Assembly (NCBI GenBank): GCA_963921825.1
Contig: OY997589.1
Span: 20,233,735-20,297,734 of the forward strand
Reading direction: 5' to 3'
DNA length: 64,000 bases
Origin: Erodium maritimum
Lineage: Eukaryota > Streptophyta > Magnoliopsida > Geraniales > Geraniaceae
Shown here: piece by piece, positions 1 through 9,466 of the stretch
Numbering within the stretch: position 1 is the first letter of the stretch
Layout of the letters: every line of letters starts with the position of its first letter
Position numbers and translations under genes: made by a program
Notes under the pieces: model-generated
What the model was told of the DNA's origin: nothing
The model's database searches: none
What the model saw: only the letters and a program-made list of their open reading frames with translations

Positions 1-391
1 GGCTGGCGCAAACCGATACGGCGTCATCGAGATCGGCGTCGTACCCGGGATCAGATCGATCCTGAACTCCACCTCTCGCGCTGGTGGCAAGCTTGATAGT
101 TCCTCCGGAAAGACCTCTGGGAACTCCCGCACTACCCTCGGTAGCTCACTGCTACTCCGCACGATCTCTGCCTCAGACCCCGTAGTCAAATCGGACAGGA
201 GAACTCCGCTCTTGCTACCCAAAACACACGTGATCACCCTATCACCTGACCTCACCGTTACCTGACGTCTATAGCAGTCGATTGTCGCTCGGTACCTCGC
301 GAGCCAGTCCATACCAAGAATCACGTCAAAGGCGTTCATGTCAAGAACGAGTAAGTCCCCCAGAAAAGGGCAATCTGTCACCCTAACCGCA
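1..391 (-). pseudogene. Ty3/gypsy pol fragment (protease to RT linker)
   Basis: Read on the minus strand this is an open stretch of gypsy polyprotein: the end of the retropepsin domain ([19 protein letters not shown]), then the linker with [12 protein letters not shown] and the FRIDLIPGT / PYRFAPAE region that precedes the reverse transcriptase. It is nearly the same sequence as 3866-4258 further along, so both belong to one family. Homology stops abruptly near 391, where plus-strand integrase coding begins. It continues off the left edge of the window. It is a fragment with no start codon of its own and is not expected to be functional. The family is a Tekay/Del-like chromovirus by comparison with the complete element at 43007-54730. 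Confidence 0.85.
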
Positions 392-768
392 GCGGGGGCA
401 AGCTGGCACCGCGTTTCATCGGACCATTTGATGTGTTAGAGAAGATTGGAGCTGTAGCTTATCGGTTGGCCTTGCCACCGCAGTTGGGGAACGTGCATGA
501 CGTTTTCCATGTGTCCCAACTGCGGAAGTACATAGCAGACCCTTCGCACATCATTGAGTGGTCAGACATCGAGGTAGCAGATGATGTCACTTTTGAGGAG
601 CAGCCCGTTGAGATTTTGGGTACGAAGGAGAAGATCCTGCGGAACAAGACGATTCCGTTGGTACTAGTACAGTGGGGACATCAGGGAGCAGGATCCACAT
701 GGGAGCGCGAGGATGAGATCCGCGTGAAGTATCCCCACCTGTTCCACATTGAGGTACCTTGCTTTTAA
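391..768 (+). pseudogene. Gypsy integrase C-terminus with chromodomain-like tail
   Basis: The plus-strand frame reads [13 protein letters not shown], then [20 protein letters not shown] and [15 protein letters not shown], and ends with the aromatic-rich [16 protein letters not shown] tail before a TAA at 766-768. This matches the C-terminal end of the pol of the complete element at 43007-54730, including the Trp that is a stop codon in that copy. In chromoviruses this tail follows the integrase core and directs integration to heterochromatin (family knowledge). The upstream integrase core, RT and gag are missing. The frame stays open back to about 391, where the sequence switches to minus-strand pol. 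A polypurine tract and LTR follow, as expected for the 3' end of an element. Confidence 0.88.
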
Positions 769-788
769 TTTCGAGGACGAAATTTCTT

Positions 789-802
789 TAAAGGGGGTAG
801 AT
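789..802 (+). other. Polypurine tract of gypsy element
   Basis: An AAAGGGGGTAGAT tract lies directly in front of the LTR that starts TGTAAGACC at 803. The same tract sits inverted at 45623-45637 in the complete gypsy element. In LTR elements this tract primes plus-strand DNA synthesis. Confidence 0.85.
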
Positions 803-3365
803 TGTAAGACCCGCTTCCGGTCGAACCGGTGACTCCGGAAGTCACTCGAGACTTTTCCGGAACCCAAACGAATTAGCCATTATCACGGTTGACTTCAGGG
901 GAGAAAACCCTTTCGTTTGAGTATAATATTGGATAAAGTCAATTTTGGTCAAAACGAGACTTTTTATCGACTAAAAGCTTTATTTTTTTAAGTGCTGGAT
1001 ATTAATTTGGAAAATTAAATGACCTAGGTGGACACATGTCTCTTTGTGGTTGAAGGAGGGAAAAGTGAGTAGTCCTTGACCATTTTACCCTCCCAAAAGC
1101 TTCTACATGGGTTTCTAGCTCAAGGGCTTTTAGGTCATTGCTACATCTAGGTATTATATGTGATTGGAGAAGCAAAATCAATTCATATTTGCATTGGTGT
1201 AGCCGAAATTTAGAGAGGAAGAAAGGGAGAAGAGCTCCCATGGAAGCTTGAAGGAAAATCAAAGAAGAAGAGGCCACTTGGAGTCTTCCTCTAGCCATCC
1301 ACCCTCAAAATCACTAGCATCTTCTTCATCTCAACATTGTAGAGGTAATGGAACTCTCTAATCCTCATTTCTCTTCATCTATCTTCATGGGTTTTGGGTG
1401 AAAATTGCTAGATGTTGTTGGGTTTGAGTAGAAATGGTGAGAGATGATGTTGATGAGAAGCTTTGTTGGGTTTTGTTGAGAAATCATTAGGTTGTTGGAG
1501 ATTTTGAAGTGGGTTTGATTTGATGAATCATTGGAAACTTGTTTGTGTGTTGATTCCTACCATGGGTAGAGGAGTATTGAAGGATTTGGACTGTTTTGGG
1601 AGTTGGATGGGGTAAAATTCTGGGTTTGAAGGTGGTTTTTCGGAGTTTTGGAGCTGGAGGTTGAAGAAGGGCGAAACTGCCCTGGTGCGCCACGGATCCG
1701 TGACGGATCCCGTGACGGGCGACGTCACGGCTCCGTGAGGGAGTCCGTGATGGCACTCGTCACGGCTCCGTGACGGTACCCGTGAGGGTTAACGTTACGG
1801 ATCCGTGACCAGGTCCGTGACCGACCAGGGTGAGGGTTTCTTGAGGGTTTCTTGAGTGTTTCTTGATGGTCTTGCACCTTGGTTTTGAGCTGAAATTTGG
1901 AAGGGTTTTGGGGGTATTTCTTGCTGTTTAAGTGGAGCCTAATTTAGTGTTTCTTTGTGTCCAAGACTTTGGGGATCGAGCTAGAGGAGCAAGGATCACG
2001 CTGGGACCCGAGGGAAGAGCGAAGTGGTGATCACCGGGCTTCATCAAAGCGTTGAAGAGGAGGACCTTGAGGTAGGGAAAGCCTTAACCCCTCGTTTACG
2101 ATGTTTAGTATGCATGCTAGGTTAATAAAATTGGAAAAGGTCCTAGAAATGCATATAGGATGCGAATAACTAGTATAATCGTCTTTCAATTTCTAATAAC
2201 CGGAATGTCTAGTGGTGACCGATTAGGATGCCAATCACTAGTGTAATTCGCTTTCAATACTTGGGAATTGATTGTCTGGTAGAGGAGCCTTGGCAAAGCC
2301 CTCGGATTAGCTGCGTGTTAGGATCACATGCTTGTCTGTTGATTGCTTAGTGGATAGGCTAAAGAGTCTAATGGAACTAGTGGAATCGCATGTTTGAATG
2401 CTCGTTTGAAGGCTTGTATAATTGGTTGTTTACACTCGTATTTGCTCGTTGATTGTATTCGAATGTTTACTTGATTTACTTGAATGATGGTTTGGAGCAT
2501 CGAGTATGACTGGTTGTACCGAGCGGTGCAATCAGGTGATCGATGCCCCGGTGGTTCGAAACTGGTAAGTGAACGGTAAGTTGGGATCGTGTATTTGGTG
2601 TGCTATGGTTGCGTGACTCGTGTACTATGTGTTGTAGTGAATTGGTGATGGTTGAGCCATGTGTGGAATTGGATTGGTGGTTGTTGAGCTCGTATTACTT
2701 CGTATTTCGGTTGAAGGCGTTATTCAATTATTAACTGCTTATTATTAAATAGCCCACGTGTGCGCTTCCTATGGGAGTATGGCCCTGGGTTCCCGAGGAT
2801 CTAAAATCCCTTGGAGACGTTTCTGAGACTTCCGACGATATGTACCCTGAAGGGTGTTTCCGATAGTCTCAATGATATGCGTCTCCTCTGGATTGGAGGG
2901 AAAATCCGAGAGGACACACAAGATGTGGATCGGAGGGTGGTGACTTCATGTGCCACGGCATTGATCGGTTTATCTTTTGCTTGTGATTGTTAAGAGTTGT
3001 GTTAACTTTACTGTTGAACTTAATGAGTTTAAAGTCCACTTCGTTATGCGTTTTCCCTACTGAGCTTAAGCTCACCCCTGTGGGTTCATTGTTGTGTTTA
3101 AAGGCTTGATTGAGGAGTAGAGGCTCGGGAGCTTCTCGGTGTGGGTGTCCGTAGAGACTTCACTTTTATTTCCTTTTGTTTAAGAACGGATTTGTGGAGA
3201 TTTATTATTACACCCCTGGAGGGTTACTTATACTTTACACTGATTTTTATGGTTTGAGTTACTTATTGGAGTGTTCAGGAACATATTTTAAATCGTTATC
3301 TCTTTTATTTATGTTTTACCCGTCATGCCTCGAGTCCGGGCGATAACCGGATTTGGGGCGTGACA
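803..3365 (+). repeat. Tekay-like gypsy 3' LTR
   Basis: A 2563-bp LTR that starts TGTAAGACCCGC and ends GGATTTGGGGCGTGACA. The same termini occur, inverted, on the LTRs at 16188-19137, 43007-45622 and 51743-54730. It carries a cluster of CACGGATCCGTG-like palindromes (about 1685-1830) and a conserved GAGGTAGGGAAAG block (about 2069-2081). The end block has the family's CTACTGAGC...AAGCTCACCCC motif (about 3057-3078). No 5' partner is in the window. Minus-strand pol of a related element resumes right after it at 3366, so it sits inside or beside a second copy. Confidence 0.9.
1685..1830. promoter_or_regulatory. Palindromic TGACG/CACGGATCCGTG cluster in LTR
   Basis: About 145 bp packed with CACGGATCCGTGAC, TCACGGCTCCGTGA and GACGTCAC units, read directly. 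TGACG and ACGT cores are known plant bZIP (TGA-type) binding motifs, so an enhancer role is an inference. Equivalent clusters occupy the same place in the LTRs near 18062-18200, 36436-36570, 44587-44690 and 53658-53795. Confidence 0.5.
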
Positions 3366-4548
3366 GTAAGAGTGTCAAAACGGTCCACAGATGCTCCGCG
3401 TGCGCCTCCTCACTGGGCGAGTAGATCAAGATGTCATCGACGAAGACTACCACGAACTGGTCTAGATAAGGTCTGAAGATGCCATTCATCAAGTCCATGA
3501 AGGCGGCCGACGCGTTCGTCAAACCGAACGGCATCACCAGAAACTCGAAATGTCCAAAACGAGTACGGAACGCTGTCTTCTCCACGTCCTCAGCTCGGAC
3601 TCTCAGCTGGTAGTACCCAGATCGAAGATCGATCTTCGAGAAGTACTTTGCTCCTCTCAGCTGGTCGAATAAATTATCAATCCTCGGCATCGGGTAGCGG
3701 TTCTTCACTGTCACCCGGTTCAGCTTTCTGTAGTCGATGCACATCCTCAAGGCTCCACCCTTCTTCTTCACGAAAAGGGCGGGCGCTCCCCACGGAGATA
3801 CGCTCGGTCGGATGAACCCCTTTTGCTGCAGTTCCTCGAGTTGTCTCTTAAGTTCGACCAACTCGGCTGGCGCAAACCGATACGGCGTCAACGAGATCGG
3901 CGCCGTACTCGGGATCAGATCGATCCTGAACTCCACCTCTCGCGCTGGTGGCAAGCCTGATAGTTCCTCCGGGAAGACCTCCGGGAACTCACGCACTACC
4001 CTCGGTAGCTCACTGCTACTCCGCACGATCTCTGCCTCAGACCCCGTAGTCAAAGCGGATAATAGAACTCCGCTCTTGCTACCCAAGACACACGTGATCA
4101 CCCTATCACCTGACCTCACCGTCACCTGACGTCTGTAGCAGTCGATTGTCGCTCGGTACCTCGCGAGCCAGTCCATACCAAGAATCACGTCGAAGGCGTT
4201 CATGTCAAGAACTAGTAAGTCACCAAGAAAAGGGCAATCTGCCACCCTAATCGCACAGTCCCTACAAACGGTGCTCAACACCACCGCACCCGTAGCGGGG
4301 GTCTCCAAACAAAGGGGTTGACTCAAAGTCTCCACCCGTAAACCCAAAGAAGAAGCAATAGACGAAGATATGAACGAATGGGAAGCTCCCGTATCAAACA
4401 GAAATGAAGTCCACGCATTATAAAGTAAACACGTACCCTGGGTGGCCTCATGGCCGGCGTACGGCCTCTCAATCCTGGAATCAGTAACTGCAAAGACTCG
4501 GCCCTGCCGTGCCGGTGGTCCTCCTCTAGGTGGTGGGGGAAGTACCAC
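3366..4548 (-). pseudogene. Gypsy protease and reverse transcriptase, truncated
   Basis: This is the minus-strand pol of a Tekay-like element. In order it shows a Pro-rich linker ([18 protein letters not shown]), the retropepsin with catalytic [25 protein letters not shown], and the RT palm with [23 protein letters not shown] and the active site [13 protein letters not shown]. The RT is cut just after [15 protein letters not shown], at the LTR boundary 3365/3366, so the thumb, RNase H and integrase are missing. Catalytic residues of the remaining domains are intact, and the frame is open apart from the truncation. Gag lies upstream (higher coordinates), joined through a 117-bp linker that has no further stop. 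Confidence 0.92.
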
Positions 4549-4668
4549 TCGCTGCTCAGCTCTCGGCTGGTGCCTCTGACCTGCTGCTCCCGCCGCCGGA
4601 CGCGGAGCTCTCTGCTGCGGTGCCTGACGTGGTCTGCCAGGTGGCGCAGGGCGAATCTGAGTCTGCTA

Positions 4669-5578
4669 GGGCCTCGGTGCAGGCGCTCTACCAGCTATCT
4701 CAGGGCATGTCCGGATGAAATGATCAGATCGGCCACACTGGTAGCATCCTCTCTGCCCTCCCTGTTGTGCTATCTCAGGACACGCACGCATAAAGTGGTC
4801 GGCACTGCCACAGTGATAACATCCCCTCGTCTCACTAGGCTGTCTAACACCGGTCCCCAGGGGACGACCATCATGACGCTCCACCGGTCCATTGCCCCTC
4901 GGGCAGTCCCGTGCCAGGTGACCCTGCTGTCCACACCGAGGACACAGCTGTGCCACCGGGGCGGGTCCCACTGACGCTATGGCCCCTACTCGGCGTATGC
5001 CATCCTGATGAAACTGAGGCTGAAAGTGTCCTGCAACTCTCTGTCTGCGTCGGTCTCGGAGGTCAGACGGCTGCAAAAAGCCACTCGGTCTAGGTCTGGT
5101 CTCTCGCACCCTGACAGTATCTCTAAAGTGTCTCTCCATGGCTAAAGCCTGATCCAAGAGTGTGGAGTAATCCGAGGTCCTGAAAGCGATAACCCTGTCG
5201 GCTATTGACGGGATGAGTCCGTTCTCAAACCTCCTGCAACGGTCATCCGCAGTCTGTACCAACTCTGGCGCGAAGCGGGCCAAAGAAGTGAACCTCACTG
5301 CATACTCTGAGACGCTCAAACCCCTCTGACGTAAGTCCAGAAACTGCTGACGCCTGTCATCTCGAATGGAGCGAGGGAAGTACTGCTCCAAGAATAGCCT
5401 GCTGAACAACTCAAAATCACTGCCAACCCTCTCCTGCACTGACTGCCACCAGTAGTAGGCCTCTCCCTCAAGCTGAAAAGTGGCGAACGAAACTCGCAGA
5501 CGCCCCTCCGATACCCCAGAAGTATCGAGGTTGCGGGTAACCCGCTCCAACCAACCAGAAGCCGCTTCAATGGGTTCA
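4669..5578 (-). pseudogene. Gypsy gag with three zinc knuckles, truncated
   Basis: Retrotransposon gag domain on the minus strand: GWLERVTRNLDTSGVSEGR, FQLEGEAYYWWQSV, EQYFPRSIRDDRRQQFLDLR and the following helical region. Three CCHC knuckles (CX2CX4HX4C) follow: CPRCGQQGHLARDC, CYHCGSADHFMRAC and CYQCGRSDHFIRTC. The complete element at 43007-54730 has only two. The N-terminal part of gag is missing: at about 5578 the frame runs straight into LTR-derived sequence, giving a fortuitous longer ORF that begins inside LTR DNA. A TAG at 4666-4668 separates gag from the protease in the same frame. Gag would form the cytoplasmic virus-like particle. Confidence 0.88.
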
Positions 5579-6313
5579 TCAAACTTCAACCAAAACTCAA
5601 TCCAACAACCTACTTCACTACTTCTTCTCCAAATAATCAAACCAAGAGCAAGTTCTTCAACTTTTGAGCCAAAACCCATAGATTGGAAGTGGAAGAAATG
5701 GAGAGTTGAGAGCATCCTTACCTCTAGATGGTTGAGATGGAGAAGATGGAGTGAAAAAGAAGGCAAAGGGACCAAGAACAAGCTTCAAAATCCAAGCTTT
5801 CCTCTCTATCTTCTTCCTCAAGCAAGTGAGCTCCTCCTCCTCTCTCCCTTGTGAATTTCGGCTGAAACAACAACAAATGGGCTGAATTTGTTGCTCTCTT
5901 TCCTTTAAATGACCTAAAATGTCAATTTACTCAAAAGCCCTTAAGGTCTTATCCCTTTAAAGGTAACTTAGGAGGGTATGAGGGTCATTTGAAGCCCCAA
6001 ATTTCATCCTCCAAGCCAAGCATGACAAGTGTCATGTGAGGTCATTCCTATTTAATAATTTTCCAGCTTTCCAAAATTTATCGACAAATAACCGATAGTA
6101 AGTCCCAGTTTGACCGATAGTTGACTTTAACAATATTACAATCAAACTGAAGGAAACAACCCAACTAAGCTAACCGTGCTAATGCCTAAGCTTTTTGGGC
6201 CCCGGAAAGGTCCCGAATTACTTTCCGAGTCATCGGTTGACTTTTCCGGCCGAAAGTCAAACTTAGCTAGGATTCACCGGTTTTACCGGGATCGACCGGG
6301 GGCGGGTCTTACA
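5579..6313 (-). repeat. Truncated gypsy LTR
   Basis: This is the reverse complement of the first part of the Tekay-like LTR. Its outer end at 6313 reads TGTAAGACCCGCCCCC on the minus strand, and it includes the inverted W-box pair (6236-6262) and the GAATTTCGGCTGAAA block shared with the other LTRs. The inner side is fused to gag at about 5578, so the rest of the LTR, the primer site and the gag N-terminus have been deleted. No TSD could be recognised. Confidence 0.82.
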
Positions 6314-6537
6314 TCTGAGGCCCTGGGAGTGCAGAACATTGCTGACTGGATTATTATTTGATATTTTTATGTTTTATTTAATTCGTTATCAGAAACCGTT
6401 TAATTTAGTCATAATTTAAACAATTTTAGAAATAAATAATTAATGACAATCAATAATTAATAAAATTCAACACAAAAATAAATGAACTTCTAATTTTATT
6501 CAATCCCTTTTAATACAACCCAAAACAAAATACAAGT

Positions 6538-8083
6538 TCAAGAATCATCCTCTGTTGGGTCGACATCTGGTGGTGGGGGTTGGCTTCGAAGCTCTTCAAT
6601 TTGGGCTTCAAGGCTAGTGATGAGTCTTCGCACTTGGGTCTTGCAAAACTTATGCTCTTCCAACGCCTCTTCGTCGTAGGAAGATGTGTCCTTCTCCACC
6701 AGGGCCTTGTAATAAATGATGTTTGATTCCCACTGTTGGGTTAATGATTGTAACATGCGATACTTATTTTCCACTTGTTCGCCACGTGAACGTTGAGCCT
6801 CAAACCGTGCACGTTCAGCGTCGATTCGTGCACATTCCAGTTCGGCGAAGGCAGCCATTTGGGCCGTGAGGACGACCCCCTTCTTTGCGGCCTTCGCTGC
6901 CATCTTCCCTTGCGGTCGGCGAGGGGGACTTGGGTCGGCCTCGGGGGATGGGGGTGTGTCGCTGAGAAGGACCTGAGTCCCCTCGTAGTTCTCGCTTCCT
7001 CCCCATTCTGGTGGTTGGGACTCACCACTGAGAGGTGTGCCCTCCTCCCCTGTGCTTGTAGGTGGGGTTGAGCTGTAAGCCCCAGACTCATCCAACCGCT
7101 GTCGTTGTTGGCGTACTTCACGGCAGACATTTCCCATTGTGCCCTCGTGGGCAGTGAACTTTGAGACGCCCTCGAGCCTCTCCACCCAATGATCCAGGTC
7201 GAACTTTAGTGGGTGGTCCCTAACCACTTTCCCTGCACGGGTCCACAGTTCCTTCACATGTTTCATGTACTCTGCCTAGTTTGCGCCGCTCGGTTTCTCC
7301 TCCTTGGACTGCTTCAAATAACCGAGGAACCTCCTTGTCTGAGAGGAACCTCTGCCCCAACGTTTCTTGATAGCTTCCCAGCGCCGCTGTGGGATACCTG
7401 CCTTGGAGTTGTATTTCTTCGTTACTATGCACCAGAATGTGGTGCCGGTTTGGGAGTTGCCCTTGATGGCGTCTTTCGAAGAACTCAACCAGCAAGTTAT
7501 GAGCCAATCGTCCTCCTGCTTGCTGAATGTCTTGCCATCCGGTTCTGGTTCTTCGGGTTGGCCTCGGGCAGCAGGGGCTCGGGCTCGTCGTTGGGAAGAT
7601 CCGGCAGGTGATGGTTGGGGGGTTTGTACGTCGGGGTGTGGATGACCCTCGTAGTTGTAGAATTGGGGTCCCATCCCCCATTGTGGTTGTGGTTGGTACG
7701 ACGGCATCTGGAAACCTTGTGGGAGCATGGTCCAATTTGATGACACTTGGAACCTGGCGCCAATTGATATTGTGGGGGACGGTATTGCCTTGATAAAAAT
7801 ATTTGAAGACAATAAATTAAGTGCTAAAAAATAAACTAATAAAATAAGTGCAAATAATTAATCAAAAAAATGAATGTAATGCATTAATCCAATAAAATAA
7901 GTACAAAAATTACGTTACATAAATAATAAGTTTGCACTAACCTGAACTCGACCCCGGGTTCAAGTTTGGGGAGACGGATCGATTGCCCGTTAGAATGTCT
8001 CCGAAACCTCGTGCCAGTTCCTCCTCGGTGAATTCTCGTTCGTCACCAACTGAGTGTACACGAGACCCAGCTTCGCCCGACAT
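6538..8083 (-). pseudogene. Myb/SANT-like PIF/Harbinger ORF1 protein with an amber stop
   Basis: The main exon runs from about 7812 down to 6538. It shows a Pro/Gln-rich lead, a Myb/SANT-like trihelix (FSKQEDDWLITCWLSSSKD, then FWCIVTKKYN and RRWEAIKKRWGR), then the NAM-associated-type half (KHVKELWTRAGKVVRDHPLK, FDLDHWVERL) and a coiled-coil-prone C-terminus rich in Glu and Arg. One in-frame TAG at 7276-7278 splits it. The family usually has Gln there, so this is probably CAG to TAG. A plausible first exon runs from an ATG at 8083 to a donor at 7942/7941 and is in phase with an acceptor at 7747-7746. PIF ORF1 proteins are thought to help the transposase bind DNA. Plant annotations often call such ORFs glutathione S-transferase T3-like. 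A domesticated host gene is the alternative. Confidence 0.68.
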
Positions 8084-8189
8084 TTTTCACGCGAATAATT
8101 GAAACGAGAGAGGACAATTTGGGAAGAGGAGAGTGAAATTGGAGAGTGAAAGTAGAGAGTGGTGTGGAAAAAATGAGAGTGAAGAGGGG

Positions 8190-8197
8190 TATTTATA
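8190..8197 (-). promoter_or_regulatory. TATA box of the Harbinger-like ORF1
   Basis: On the minus strand CCTATAAATACCCC lies about 107 bp upstream of the ATG at 8083, with a purine-poor leader between them. It is the best core-promoter match near this gene. Confidence 0.5.
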
Positions 8198-8246
8198 GGG
8201 TTAGTTTTAATTGATTTTTGTATTAAAAAAAATGTAGACGTTGAAC

Positions 8247-8265
8247 TGACCGTTGGCAACGGTCA
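8247..8265. promoter_or_regulatory. Perfect palindrome with AACGG (MSA/MYB-like) cores
   Basis: TGACCGTTGGCAACGGTCA has 9-bp arms around a single base. Each arm carries the AACGG core of the mitosis-specific activator element bound by three-repeat MYBs (family knowledge). It lies about 50 bp upstream of the TATA box. A regulatory role is inference. Confidence 0.45.
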
Positions 8266-8490
8266 GTACACGTGGCGCAGCCACAGGCTGCCACGAAGGA
8301 GAGGGCGCGCAGGGAGCGGGCCCGGCCAGCGGCCAGCAAACGCCGCACGCGGCACGCACGGAGGGGGGCGGGAGCGCGAAAATGGGGCGCGTGCTCGCGT
8401 TTTTGGGCCTCCACAGCGGGTCGGCCCGCGTGCCGCGGTCCGGGCGCGCGCGGAGTGGGGAGCGGGTCCGACCCGTTGTACATGCTCTTA
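8266..8490. other. GC-rich subterminal region
   Basis: An extremely GC-rich stretch with GCGCG runs and repeated GGGCCCGG/CCGCGG-like words, unlike the AT-rich surroundings. ORFs exist on both strands but are a composition effect. It ends at the presumed transposon terminus (TGCTCTTA, 8484-8491). Confidence 0.5.
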
Positions 8491-9466
8491 GGGTCGTGAA
8501 CGATTGATGCTATATGTGTATTATGTGAGTGTGGATTTTGGGGAATGGATGCCGGTTAAGCCGGTGGGGTTACCACGTGGAGTGTGGTGTTGGTAAGTGA
8601 TGGTAAGTGTGGGATGGTTAGGTGAGTATGTTGAAAAGGTGATTCTGATTGTGATTGTGATTGTGGGTGCCTTGGTTACATGAGAAAGGTGGTTTCCCTA
8701 CCTTCCGACCTAGAGTCGGTAAAACGCTGTATCCCGCGAAGAGGTGGTTTCCCTACCTTCCGACTAGCACTCGGTAAAACGATGTGTTGTTCCGCGATGA
8801 GGTACACCGCTTATCCTGACTGTGTGTTGGGGAAAGTTGCGTGTGGCTTCACCGGGCCGAGCGGGTTGCTCCCGAAACCATGCAAGTGTGTGAATTGCTT
8901 GTGTTGAGAATGCCTTGGACTTTGAACGAGTGTTGATGTGCTTGTGGCGATGGTTGTTTTCCTTTGATTGTTCCTTCGGTGTTGCATCGGTATAGCAGTT
9001 AGTGTTGAGTTAAGGTTGGAGATTGTTGGTCTGGTGAGTATCAGGGTAAAATGAGTATTGTTTTAAAATGGTTTAAGTGTCGCATCGGTTTAACACCTTT
9101 TTTTATTAAACTATTAAAATTGGAAAGGTTTTCTTTGTAAATCCGTCATTAGGTGGATTTCGTGGCTTTTTCCTACTGAGCATCAAGCTCACCCCTTACC
9201 ATGTTTTCTACAGGTGTTAGCTATGATCTGGATAGAGGACATCGCGGAGCTTGGGGCTAGCGAGAGTCGTGGTTTATTTTATTTCTTAGAGACGTATTGT
9301 GTATTTTGCATCTGGTATTTGACCGAGCATAGAACTCAGATTTTCAAATTTCACTATTATTATATTTATCTACAGTCTTGGATTTAATTATGCATTTTAA
9401 ATTGTTTACTCTATAAATCTCGGTTCACGTCTCGAGTCCGGTCAATACCGGATTTGGGGCGTGACA
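8491..9466 (+). repeat. Gypsy LTR 3' fragment
   Basis: The right part of a Tekay-family LTR. It contains CCTACTGAGCATCAAGCTCACCCC (9173-9196) and ends TCGAGTCCGGTCAATACCGG...GGGGCGTGACA at 9466, exactly as the LTR at 803-3365 ends. The left part is missing, cut at the presumed Harbinger terminus. Two diverged 55-57-bp tandem units (8687-8799) lie inside. Confidence 0.82.
8687..8799. repeat. Two-unit tandem repeat (about 56 bp)
   Basis: AGGTGGTTTCCCTACCTTCC begins both units (8687 and 8742). Each continues with CGACT/CGACC...TCGGTAAAACG and a CCGCGA end. It lies in the part of the LTR where related copies carry other minisatellites. Confidence 0.8.

Larger units (their letters stand above)
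6314..8490 (-). mobile_element. PIF/Harbinger-like ORF1-only element
   Basis: A roughly 2.2-kb unit holding a Myb/SANT-like ORF1, an upstream exon with a TATA box, and a very GC-rich right flank ending near TGTACATGCTCTTAG (8478-8491). Read outward on the minus strand this end is TAAGAGCATGTACAACGG, the kind of terminus seen on plant PIF/Harbinger elements, with TTA/TAA as the usual target duplication. I could not find a convincing matching left terminus near 6314-6360. There is no DDE transposase ORF, so the unit is either non-autonomous or an orphan ORF1. Confidence 0.55.

Noticed and set aside
6741-7130. Alternative frames over the Harbinger-like ORF1
   Set aside because: They are shadows of the recognised Myb/SANT and coiled-coil frame.
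8223-8507. GC-rich ORFs on both strands
   Set aside because: High GC composition lowers stop frequency; there is no family motif and the region lies at a transposon end.
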